Assembly (NCBI GenBank): GCA_009780825.1
Contig: WQZH01000003.1
Coordinates: 1 to 64,000 of the forward strand
Length of the DNA stretch: 64,000 bases
Reading direction: 5' to 3'
Source of the DNA: Desulfobulbus sp.
Lineage (GTDB): Bacteria > Desulfobacterota > Desulfobulbia > Desulfobulbales > Desulfobulbaceae
Every line of letters begins with the position of its first letter. The first letter of the stretch is position 1. Positions 56,194 through 64,000 of this stretch are shown here, in pieces. A program made the translations under genes and the position numbers. Below the pieces are notes generated by a model. It was not told where the DNA came from and ran no database searches. It saw only the letters and a list, made by a program, of their open reading frames with translations.

Positions 56194-59100
56194 TCATAAC
56201 GGCAAAATATGCACTTCCTCCCGCAGAGGGTAGTTGCCTTCGATCAACAGGCCATGGCGGCCGTCGATGGAGACCGGAGAGCCGAAGGAGATGCGGGTGC
56301 CGTTGATCTCGGCATATTCCTCGGTTTCGAAAACCTGCATCTCGCGACAGCCGACCACACAGGTCTTTTCCAGCCGAGTGGCCACCACCGAGGCGTGCGA
56401 AGTCTGGCCGCCACGCGAAGTCACCAAACCGTCGACCAAAGAAATATCGCGGATATCCTCGGGCACAGTATCGCGCCGGATGAGGATCAATGGGGTGTCC
56501 GGCTCTTCCCGGCGCAGACGGCTGATATTGTCCTCGGTAAACACCGCCTTGCCCGACATGGCCGATCCGGAAACGCCGATGCCCTTTGCCAGGATTGACC
56601 TGTGGGCCAGATCGGAGTCGGCGAAGACATTGAGGTGTTCCTTTTTCTTGATGGTGATCATGTCTCTGGTCTGGAGAATGAAGAGCTGCTCCGGTTCAGG
56701 CCCCTCGAAGGTGAACTCAATCTCCTGGGGATTCCATTCCTTTTCGTACACCAGGTCACGGCTGATCGAAAGCAGTTTGGCATAGACCTTGGGAAAGAGG
56801 CGTTCCAGGCTTTTGTCCTCGTAGCGGCCATCGATCTCCGCCTGCTCTACCGAAACAGGATTGCTGGTCACCAGGCCGGAAACGATGTCCTCGCCCTGGT
56901 CGCCGGTGGCGTAATCGCCCCATAGCGCCACCCGCCGCACCTTACGGTAGGGGTGGGCAGTGAAGAGCACACCGCTGCCCGACTGGGCGCCGAGGTTGCC
57001 GAAGACCATGGTCTGGACGATGACCGCTGTGCCCCAATCGTCGGAAACCCTCATCAGGTGGCGGTATTCCTGGGCCTTGGGAGTGTGCCAGGAATCGAAG
57101 ACCGCATCGACCGCGCCGATCAGCTGCTCCCATGGGTCTTCGGGAACGAGAAAGCCACGGCTGCGCACCGCCTGCTGGTAGTTGAGCGCCAACTGCCGCA
57201 TCTGGTCGGGCGAGAACTCCCGTTTGTAATAGACTTGGTACTCGTGCTTGTGGGCGTTCATCAGCTCTTGGAAATCCTCGCGCTCCATGCCGTGGGCCAT
57301 GCCCCATGACTGGAGGAAGCGGCGGAAATTGTCCCAGGCGAAATATTTTTTTTCCGGATGAAGCGCCACGAACTCTTCGACCATTTCTTCGTTGGCGCCG
57401 ACGTTGTGGATGGTGGACATGATGCCGGGCATGGAAATGGCCGAACCGGAGCGGACCGACAGCAAGAGCGGCCGTTCCGGCGAGCCGAAGACCAAGCCGG
57501 TCAGTTGCTCAATCCCGGTCACCGCGCCGCGTACCCGCCCCATGTACTCGTCGCGCGCGCGCGCGAATTTGCGGATCGCCTGGTAGCAACGGAACACCTC
57601 GGTGGTGATGACAAAGGCCGGCGGCACCGGTACTCCATCCTTGGCGAGGACCACCAGATTGAAGCCCTTGTTGCCCAGGTGGATCAGGTTGTGGGTGCGC
57701 AGGTTTTCGGCATGGAGGCTGCTGATCGTCTTTTCCGGATTGTAGGTCATCAGCAGATCCAGGGTCTTTTCGTCCAGGATGTCTTTTTGGGCTTCCAGGG
57801 TGCCGATCACCTTGCCGATGAAGTTATCCAGGTGCTGGAGGCCGAAGGTGGTGGAGATCAGGTCGCGGAAAAAGGTCTCTGACAGCCGGAGCACCGTTTC
57901 CGGCATGTTTTTTTCATCCCAGGAACCGTGATATCTGGGCAGGAGGTTCCCCTTGCCGATCTGGGGCACGATGATCGACAGGTTGTTCTGGTGGATGTTG
58001 GTGTAGTAGGCGTAGATGATATCCTTGACCCCTTCGGAAAGCCCGCGCATGATGTCGAGGTGCTGGGTATAGGAAAAGCGGCGGATGCCGATGGAGGTTG
58101 CCAGCAGGCTGATGTAGGTGTCCAGCCGGCGGCTGGAGATGCCGTCGATCTGGAGTGCCCGGGAAAAGAGCCGCAGACACTTGAGAATGCGGATGAAGGT
58201 CACCTGGGTGATGAAACCCAGATTGACCGTGGACGAAAGTTTTTCCAGGTAGACGTTGGCCAGGCTCTCCAGGCGGAAGGTCAGGCCGAGGGCGTCGAAC
58301 TTGCGCTCGGAATAACGGCCATAGACCGAGGGGATATCCACCGCGATGTGCCGTTTGTGGTAGATTTCTTCCTTGGGCTCGAATTTTTCCTGGCTGAGAA
58401 TGATCTTCTGCAGGTGCTCCAGTTCGTCGAGCAAGGCTTCCAGGCAGTGGATGGGATCGTTTTCCTCAAGTACGCCGGGCAGCGCGGCCAGTTCGGGGAA
58501 GCCGGCGTTGATCGCGTGGTGCAGTTGATTTTGAATTTCGGGCAGGCTGAGGTTGTATTTGAGATGGAGCAGCTTGTACATCCGCACCAGGAGTTCGAAG
58601 CGCCGACGCTCCTGGTCCGGGAGGTCCTGCTGTTGGGCAAGAAAGCGCTCGCGTTCGTCGTCCGGCCAGGCCAGGATCTGGCTCATGCGGGTAAAGCGCA
58701 GTTCTTGCCTGACCCTGGTGGCCAGCTCGTGCTGGTTGTCGACATAGGGGTCGCTGGTCTGGATCTGGCGCAGCACCTCCTCGGGCAGGTATTCGAGGAG
58801 GTGGTTTTTATCCAGGGTGATCCAGAAAACGAAAATCGCTTCGATGAAGCCGACGATCAGGTTGCTCGATTCGACATGGGCCTGCTTGCGCAGAAAATGG
58901 ATGAGCGGGTCCTTGCGTTTGTGGATTTCGTCCAGTTCGGTGGAAACGTCGCGCAGCTCGCCTTCGGCGCCGATCTCGTTGAAGAAGACCGGCATCAGTT
59001 TGGTGAACTGCTTGGCCAAGTTGTAGATCGGCCCGATGGGATGGTTGAGCAGTTCGGTGATGTCGCGCTGGAACAGATCCGTGTCGCGGACGCAGGTGCC

Positions 59101-60453
59101 CGACAGCTTGATGTTGATGATCAGGGCTGAGAACAGGGTGGAGCACCACTTGGGCTCCTGCTCGATCAGGTTGAGCCAGACCCGGATATTGGCGAGATGG
59201 GCTGGGTTGGCGATGGGTTGCCAGTCCTCGTCGACCCCCCGAACGCTTGCGTACTGGAAGCCGAAGCGCACGGCTTCCCAGAGAAAGGCCTCGACCAGCC
59301 GCGAGTTGCCGCGTTTGAACACCTCGTTGCCGATCACCTGGATGCATTGGAGCGAGGTGTGCGGGTAGCGCCGGACATTGACTTTGAGCAGGTGAAAGGT
59401 GGTGACGAAGAACTGCTCGATCTCCTCAAAGCTCTGCTTGCGGATCAGTTGCACCAGGGAACGGTTGATCTCGCGCAGGGTCCCCTCGTGGATCAACGAC
59501 AGACCGGAAGTTTCCATGATCCGGAATAAAAAGAGCAGCTTGCTGTTTTCGAGGAAATGCGCAAATTTTTCGTCGTCCGGGCCCACGGGCACCATCTTGG
59601 CGGGAATCTCTTTGTACAGCCGGGCCAGATCCATGTGATTGGGCAGCGCAAGCAGTGCTTCCAGGGCTGCCTGGTCATCGGCGGCGCAATCTACCGATTC
59701 CAGGGTCCGGGCAGATTCGCGGATGCGTTGGTGCGAAATGCCGATCAACAAATCCTGGCCCTGCCATTGCTGGCAGTAGTCGCCGCATTGCCGCGTAAAC
59801 CAGGGCAACGGGTCCTCTTCGCCGAGCCAGTACTCGTAGTTGCGGGACAAAATGGTGCGCAGCAGCAGGGTCAGGGCCTGGAAATCAAAAGGCGCTTCAG
59901 GTCGCTGGGTCCGCAGATCGAGGATTTTGCGGGCGATCTTCTGCACCGGTTGATGTCCTTGGACGATGGCCATCATGATCTGCGGATCGGTTTCATCCAG
60001 TCGGCGCAGCCGGGTGAAAAAATCGTTCAGGGCGCGTTCGAAGCGAAACAGCATCGCGCTGTCCAGCGACAGGATCAGCTTGTCGGCATAGGCAAGCATG
60101 GCTTCGAGGACGCGCTGAAACAACTGCTCGTTACGGGCCGAGTCCTTGAGGGCGTCGAAAAAAATATCCATGAACAGGGTGAAGGCCGCTGCCCCCTGCT
60201 CGTGGTCGCGGTAATGGTTGCAGCTTTTCAGGACAAAGGCCCGCAGCTCTGGAATGATCAGGTTCCAGTTGTGGTACGGATGGCTGATTTCGTAGAGCAG
60301 GGCATCGAGTTTGCTCAGGATGCCCTGGAAACGGCAGACTATATCCCGCAGCAGGACAAAGGTCGGGTCGATGACCACCGGCGTTGCGGTTTCCAGCAGA
60401 TTGGCCTTGAGGGCATCGGAGGATAAGGGTAGGGGGCGGGACTCGTCGGACAT
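56194..60453 (-). CDS. PEP-synthase/pyruvate-dikinase-like protein with a giant N-terminal region and no PEP-binding barrel
   Basis: A 1419-residue protein (ATG 60453 preferred over 60486 because of GAGG 6 bases before). Residues 1 to about 920 match no family I recognise; they are mostly helical. From about 921 an ATP-grasp PPDK_N domain begins (HLGNKGFNLVVLAKDGVPVPPAF, then LLSVRSGSAISMPGIM and GAQSGSGVLFTAHP), followed at the C-terminus by the phosphohistidine swivel domain with GGQTSH (His about 1353). The PEP/pyruvate TIM barrel that normally follows is absent, so this resembles dikinases such as rifampicin phosphotransferase or glucan water dikinase that phosphorylate another acceptor. 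The acceptor is unknown. copA follows 34 bp downstream. Confidence 0.82.
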   Translation of the reverse strand: MSDESRPLPLSSDALKANLLETATPVVIDPTFVLLRDIVCRFQGILSKLDALLYEISHPYHNWNLIIPELRAFVLKSCNHYRDHEQGAAAFTLFMDIFFDALKDSARNEQLFQRVLEAMLAYADKLILSLDSAMLFRFERALNDFFTRLRRLDETDPQIMMAIVQGHQPVQKIARKILDLRTQRPEAPFDFQALTLLLRTILSRNYEYWLGEEDPLPWFTRQCGDYCQQWQGQDLLIGISHQRIRESARTLESVDCAADDQAALEALLALPNHMDLARLYKEIPAKMVPVGPDDEKFAHFLENSKLLFLFRIMETSGLSLIHEGTLREINRSLVQLIRKQSFEEIEQFFVTTFHLLKVNVRRYPHTSLQCIQVIGNEVFKRGNSRLVEAFLWEAVRFGFQYASVRGVDEDWQPIANPAHLANIRVWLNLIEQEPKWCSTLFSALIINIKLSGTCVRDTDLFQRDITELLNHPIGPIYNLAKQFTKLMPVFFNEIGAEGELRDVSTELDEIHKRKDPLIHFLRKQAHVESSNLIVGFIEAIFVFWITLDKNHLLEYLPEEVLRQIQTSDPYVDNQHELATRVRQELRFTRMSQILAWPDDERERFLAQQQDLPDQERRRFELLVRMYKLLHLKYNLSLPEIQNQLHHAINAGFPELAALPGVLEENDPIHCLEALLDELEHLQKIILSQEKFEPKEEIYHKRHIAVDIPSVYGRYSERKFDALGLTFRLESLANVYLEKLSSTVNLGFITQVTFIRILKCLRLFSRALQIDGISSRRLDTYISLLATSIGIRRFSYTQHLDIMRGLSEGVKDIIYAYYTNIHQNNLSIIVPQIGKGNLLPRYHGSWDEKNMPETVLRLSETFFRDLISTTFGLQHLDNFIGKVIGTLEAQKDILDEKTLDLLMTYNPEKTISSLHAENLRTHNLIHLGNKGFNLVVLAKDGVPVPPAFVITTEVFRCYQAIRKFARARDEYMGRVRGAVTGIEQLTGLVFGSPERPLLLSVRSGSAISMPGIMSTIHNVGANEEMVEEFVALHPEKKYFAWDNFRRFLQSWGMAHGMEREDFQELMNAHKHEYQVYYKREFSPDQMRQLALNYQQAVRSRGFLVPEDPWEQLIGAVDAVFDSWHTPKAQEYRHLMRVSDDWGTAVIVQTMVFGNLGAQSGSGVLFTAHPYRKVRRVALWGDYATGDQGEDIVSGLVTSNPVSVEQAEIDGRYEDKSLERLFPKVYAKLLSISRDLVYEKEWNPQEIEFTFEGPEPEQLFILQTRDMITIKKKEHLNVFADSDLAHRSILAKGIGVSGSAMSGKAVFTEDNISRLRREEPDTPLILIRRDTVPEDIRDISLVDGLVTSRGGQTSHASVVATRLEKTCVVGCREMQVFETEEYAEINGTRISFGSPVSIDGRHGLLIEGNYPLREEVHILPL

Positions 60454-60866
60454 GGGCAACCTCGTTGTCGGGGAACCGGAAAACACTGCATGACAATCTT
60501 AATATTGTATAGCTGATTGCCTGGAAAGTCAGCAGAAGTTTGCATCGGTCGAGCGGGCCGACATCCTGCGCGCCCGAAAAACCGGAATTTTTTTACGTCA
60601 TCTTTCAGAGATATTTTTACTAGACAATTTCCAGTTTTGGATGGCACTGTTCTTTGGGGAAGATTACAGTATGATACTTGGTTTGCAACTTAGGTGGCAG
60701 TGCAAGGCAAACGCGCGGGTGCTCATCGGGCCGCGCAACGAGCACGCGATACTCTCGGCACGCCCTCCCGGAACGCCGATCATGCAGAGGGTTCGGGCTT
60801 GTTGGCATGGAACGGCGCTGATTTTTGTCCATCTTGATATCCGCAGCGACTGTTGACGGTAGTCGT
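60454..60866. other. Divergent intergenic region
   Basis: About 410 bases between the PEP-synthase-like gene and the response regulator gene. It holds the promoter at 60505-60533 and, on the plus strand, a TATGAT near 60670. No further gene is supported. Confidence 0.45.
60505..60533 (-). promoter_or_regulatory. Promoter of the PEP-synthase-like gene
   Basis: On the minus strand CTGACT (60528-60533) and TACAAT (60505-60510) are separated by 17 bases. The predicted start near 60498 leaves a ~45-base leader before ATG 60453. Confidence 0.5.
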
Positions 60867-61964
60867 ATGAAAAAGAGCGAAAAAACAGTGGACCATCCGA
60901 TCCTGGTCGTTGATGACAACCCTGTCGTCACCCGTCTGATGGCCAACATGCTTGACCATGCCGGATATACGGTCGTTGAGGCCGGAAGCGGTTATGAGGC
61001 CCTGGTGTGGCTGGAAACACTCTGCCCGGCTCTCATTCTCCTGGATATCGACATGCCGGGCCTCTCCGGCATCGAGACCTGCAGGATCATCAAAAAAGGA
61101 CGCCGTACGGCCGAGATCCCCGTTCTTTTCGTCACCGTCAGCAACAGCAAAGATGACATTGTTGCCGGTTTTGCCGCAGGTGGCCAGGATTACATCGTTA
61201 AACCTTCGACCAAGGAAGAGTTGCTTGCCCGGGTCAGGACGCATCTGGCATTATGTAAAACTCAGCAGGAATTGAAAACGAGTCGTGCCCGCTACCGCAA
61301 ACTCTCATTTCTGGACGATCTGACCGGATTGTACAACACCCGCTACCTCTATCAAACATTGCAGCGGTATTTGGACAGGTATCCGCAGCGGTCGATTGCC
61401 GCCTCTTTTCTCGATATCGACTCGTTCAAGCAGGTCGTCGACCACCATGGCCACCTCAATGGCAGCCGCGCCATCGCCGAACTGGCCGGAATCATCAAGT
61501 CGTTGCTGCCAAGAGGATGCTATGGCGTCAGCTACGGCGGGGACGAGTTTGTTCTGGTCCTGCCCGGCTATGATGCCCACTCGGCAGGCCGGCTTGTCCG
61601 GAAGATCCGCGAGGCGATCGCCGCGAGCCGCTTTTTGACGGTATACAATCTCGATATCGGTTTGACCGTCAGTTGCGGGGTGGCGGCCTATCCGGAAAAT
61701 GCCCACAATCTGGTCGATCTGCTGGGAATGGCCGACCAGTCTTTGTTTGAGGCAAAACGACAGGGGAAAAACAGGATGGTCTCCTATGTGGAGATGCAGG
61801 GAGACGGCGAGGACAGGGAACATTTTCTGCCCGTCGACCACCGTTGTTCCAGTCTTTCGATGCACTGTTCCGCTTTGGATGCGGGTCTTGCCAGTGCTCC
61901 GGCGGCCCCGGCCGACGAGGAGGAACTTCCCCATGCCGGGCTTCTTCCCCGCCAAGATCATTGA
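60867..61964 (+). CDS. Response regulator with GGDEF diguanylate cyclase output
   Basis: A 365-residue protein from ATG 60867. An N-terminal receiver (about 10-125; VVDDNPVV, phospho-Asp in LLDIDMPG, KPSTK lysine) is joined to a GGDEF domain (about 160-325; DDLTGLYN, LDIDSFKQVV, YGGDEF). An RxxD inhibitory site is not present at the expected place before GGDEF. It would make c-di-GMP upon phosphorylation. No kinase gene is adjacent; the hybrid kinase at 2957-5137 is far away. The C-terminal ~50 residues are low-complexity. Confidence 0.9.
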   Translation: MKKSEKTVDHPILVVDDNPVVTRLMANMLDHAGYTVVEAGSGYEALVWLETLCPALILLDIDMPGLSGIETCRIIKKGRRTAEIPVLFVTVSNSKDDIVAGFAAGGQDYIVKPSTKEELLARVRTHLALCKTQQELKTSRARYRKLSFLDDLTGLYNTRYLYQTLQRYLDRYPQRSIAASFLDIDSFKQVVDHHGHLNGSRAIAELAGIIKSLLPRGCYGVSYGGDEFVLVLPGYDAHSAGRLVRKIREAIAASRFLTVYNLDIGLTVSCGVAAYPENAHNLVDLLGMADQSLFEAKRQGKNRMVSYVEMQGDGEDREHFLPVDHRCSSLSMHCSALDAGLASAPAAPADEEELPHAGLLPRQDH

Positions 61965-62220
61965 TCCGCCCAATAGCTGGCGTGCGCTTTCTGAGGTCAT
62001 TGATGTTCCTGCTGCCAAGCCGTACGGACAAGGGAGCGCCGCCGCCCGGAGGATCGCCCATCAGCAACGTGGTTGATGCGGTTAGAGCCGCCAACCTCTT
62101 GGGAGCAGGGTTTTTCAGGGAACGTAACGTTTTTTCAAGGAACGCCTTCCTTTTGTTCCAATTCCGGCTATCATGGATGCACGAATCTTGCCCAGAACTT
62201 TTTTCCCGTGAATACAGGCC

Positions 62221-63087
62221 ATGCAAAAAGGTGTTTTCCTCGGGTTGGTGACAGCCGATACCGTCTATTATGTGCCCCAGCATCTCCAACCCAACCAGAA
62301 AGTCAAGGCTGAGCGGCAGTTGGCCTATGCCGGAGGGCCAGCGGCCAATGCCGCCGTCACCTTCGCCGCCTTCGGCAACGAGGCCTCGCTGATCACCAGC
62401 CTTGGGCAGCATCCCCTGGCGCACCTCGCCAAAGTTGACCTTGCCGACCATAAAGTGCGTCTGATCGACAGCACAGATCGACCTCGCCGACCACCCATCC
62501 TGGCCGCCGTCATTGTCGATCTGTCCAATGGCGAACGCAGCGTCGTGTATTCCAATACCGATTCCCGCAAGCTCCGCCGCGACTGCATCAACGAAACCAC
62601 CTTGGAGGATGCCGACATTCTCATGCTCGACGGCTTTTACTTGCTGCAGGCGGTGCAGATGGCCACCTGGGCCAAGGCGAGGCGCATTCCGGTGGTGCTC
62701 GATGGAGGCAGTTGGAAAGAGGGGCTGGAAACCTTATTGCCTCTGGTTGATTACGTCATCTGCTCCGACGCCTTTCATCCGCCAGGCGCCACCGGCATCG
62801 AGGGCACGGTTGCCAGCCTACGCGGTTACGGCATTGAGCATATCGCCATCACGAAAGATGGCGATCCGATTATCGCCCATACCGGCGGCGAGTTGTGCGA
62901 GGTGCCGGTGATGGCGGTCAAGGTCGTGGATACGTTGGGCGCCGGCGATATTTTTCATGGCGCTTTCTGCCATTATATCTTGGAAAACGATTTTCTCATC
63001 AGTATCGAGCGCGCGAGCGAGGTGGCCAGTTTGGCCTGTACTTCGCTGGGTACCCGGGCGTGGATTGAGCAGGAGAAATTCATCTGA
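62221..63087 (+). CDS. PfkB-family sugar kinase
   Basis: A 288-residue ribokinase-like kinase. It has the N-terminal beta-lid strand FLGLVTADTVYYVP, the YAGGPAANAAVTFAAFG motif, and the C-terminal PfkB signature DTLGAGDIFHGAF with catalytic Asp. It is somewhat short for a ribokinase; the substrate is not clear. It stands between the response regulator gene and the convergent DUF2971 gene with about 255 untranslated bases upstream. Confidence 0.88.
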   Translation: MQKGVFLGLVTADTVYYVPQHLQPNQKVKAERQLAYAGGPAANAAVTFAAFGNEASLITSLGQHPLAHLAKVDLADHKVRLIDSTDRPRRPPILAAVIVDLSNGERSVVYSNTDSRKLRRDCINETTLEDADILMLDGFYLLQAVQMATWAKARRIPVVLDGGSWKEGLETLLPLVDYVICSDAFHPPGATGIEGTVASLRGYGIEHIAITKDGDPIIAHTGGELCEVPVMAVKVVDTLGAGDIFHGAFCHYILENDFLISIERASEVASLACTSLGTRAWIEQEKFI

Positions 63088-63114
63088 CCGCTACGGGTTT
63101 CCTCTGGTTTCTCT

Positions 63115-63999
63115 CTACCGTTGCCGGAACGGGATTTGGCAGTAATCAATGCCACGGTGCGGCACAATGCCATGCTGTTCCAGGAACATCTTAAGTGAAT
63201 TCATCGAGATATTGATGTTGGCCGTGGGGCCCAGGAACAGGTGGTCCATGGCCAGCGGCTGGCCGTCCAGGCTGAGGTCGAATTCGATGTAGGGCACCAG
63301 CATGGCGTGCCCTTCGCGGAACAGAATGGGTGATTCGGCGGTATTGGCGAACACCGGAGAGACGATGCGCCATTCCTTCTCTTCTCGGAACGACGGGTGC
63401 TTGAGAATGGCCGCGATCCGGAGCAGGTCGGTTTCCATGGCGGAGAAGGCCGATCGATACAAGGCGCTCCGCTCTCCCGCCGGACCATCATCGCCGCGCA
63501 GCCCGGCAATCAATTGTTCAACCGCATCGATCACCTGGCGGATCAGGACCCGTTGCCGTGCCGGTTCGTAGATGCACTTGCCGACCATGAACCGCTGACG
63601 CTGCGCGCAGCGCAGGATGTATTCGGGAGAAAACCCCAGACTGACCCCCTTGCCCGGAGTGCTGTATCCCCGCCATTGGCTCAACAAATTGCCGTGGGAA
63701 CGAAAGGAGGCGCCGAACAGCATGCGGCCGTTGGCGATCCGGTGCGTCACCCAGTCGACGAATACGGACAGCGGGCCGGAGTCGGTGTGGCCGCTGTCGA
63801 TCCGTTCGTGCACTGCGGCGGCAATCAGATCGGCTGTGTGGCGCAGTTCGGCGGAATCATTCATGTAGCGGATGTCGCTGGCCCAGAGAGTCCGGCTTTT
63901 GACAATGCCGAGCAGGCCGCTGAACGTGGTGTAGTGGTAGAGGGTGCCTTGCGGAATGTCGTCGTACAGTTCCCTGGTTAAGGTCTCGATTTCCTTCAT
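63115..63999 (-). CDS. DUF2971 family protein
   Basis: A 294-residue protein starting at ATG 63997-63999, right at the window edge, so its ribosome site and promoter are outside. It opens with LYHYTTFSGLLGIVKSRTLWASDIRYMNDSAEL, the DUF2971 signature, with later SQWRGYSTPGKGVSLGFSP and EKEWRIVSP. The N-terminal H-Y-T and later E/W positions recall the ADP-ribosyltransferase-like fold, but this is speculative. Function unknown. Confidence 0.82.
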   Translation of the reverse strand: MKEIETLTRELYDDIPQGTLYHYTTFSGLLGIVKSRTLWASDIRYMNDSAELRHTADLIAAAVHERIDSGHTDSGPLSVFVDWVTHRIANGRMLFGASFRSHGNLLSQWRGYSTPGKGVSLGFSPEYILRCAQRQRFMVGKCIYEPARQRVLIRQVIDAVEQLIAGLRGDDGPAGERSALYRSAFSAMETDLLRIAAILKHPSFREEKEWRIVSPVFANTAESPILFREGHAMLVPYIEFDLSLDGQPLAMDHLFLGPTANINISMNSLKMFLEQHGIVPHRGIDYCQIPFRQR

Positions 64000-64000
64000 C

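Noticed and set aside
57928..59130. 400-residue open frame opposite the PEP-synthase-like gene
   Set aside because: Antisense to a continuous 1419-codon gene with catalytic motifs at its end.

Overview
The window looks like a core chromosomal stretch of a Gram-negative bacterium of the Desulfobacterota, most probably a relative of Desulfobulbus (inference from gene content and moderately high GC; no rRNA or tRNA is present to confirm it). The evidence is a Gram-negative envelope set (Pal, Skp, LolA, heptose kinase) together with RNase Y, RemA, futalosine-route menaquinone genes (mqnB, mqnD), a MucR-type zinc-finger regulator, Bpt leucyltransferase, a compact alpha-glucan phosphorylase and PgeF. 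Nearly all genes are recognisable housekeeping genes. There is no CRISPR array, prophage, integron or obvious defence island.

Layout. 1-117 is the tail of an IS5-type transposase. 198-2870 holds perR-katG, a peroxide-defence pair with a perfect 9+9 bp PerR-type palindrome over the predicted start of transcription. 2957-5997 is an HDOD protein followed by a cytoplasmic hybrid histidine kinase with two receiver domains. 6389-8176 has a membrane-anchored lytic transglycosylase diverging from a MutT-type Nudix enzyme. 8348-12438 runs zapB-like, zapA, a 6S RNA candidate, rny and tyrS. 12526-14029 has a second Fur-family regulator diverging from a tRNA-dihydrouridine synthase. 14060-18274 (minus) has a radical SAM protein, an unknown 139-residue protein and glycogen phosphorylase. 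18468-20676 carries pal, skp and the heptose kinase. 20729-23367 is a tightly coupled yicC-remA-gmk-rlmB cluster. 23375-26909 (minus) has an S1-repeat protein, lolA, murI and a MucR-like regulator. 27281-31744 has an FmdB zinc ribbon, queA, then mqnB-mqnD-mobA overlapping each other and bpt. 31853-35016 has aspS and hisS. 35272-37673 has a flavin oxidoreductase with a cysteine cluster and pcnB. 37870-45631 (minus) has pgeF, clpS-clpA, holA and a large exported repeat protein. 45984-48544 has DUF2905, a pseudouridine synthase split into two genes, and a LysM protein overlapping it tail to tail. 48685-50542 has malate dehydrogenase and a Nudix hydrolase. 50853-53365 has lemA and an M48 protease. 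53433-60453 (minus) has a 1419-residue PEP-synthase-like protein followed by a copper ATPase. 60867-63999 has a response regulator-diguanylate cyclase, a PfkB kinase and a DUF2971 protein.

Themes. Several neighbours act together: peroxide sensing (perR-katG); septum placement (zapB-zapA); outer-membrane biogenesis (pal, skp, heptose kinase, lolA); nucleotide and RNA metabolism (yicC, remA, gmk, rlmB); anaerobic respiration (menaquinone and Mo-cofactor genes); and N-end-rule proteolysis (clpS-clpA, with bpt 10 kb away). The least explained items are the 1419-residue PEP-synthase-like protein with a ~920-residue unassigned N-terminus and no PEP-binding barrel, the 825-residue exported protein with five ~34-residue repeats coupled to holA, and the radical SAM/139-residue pair.
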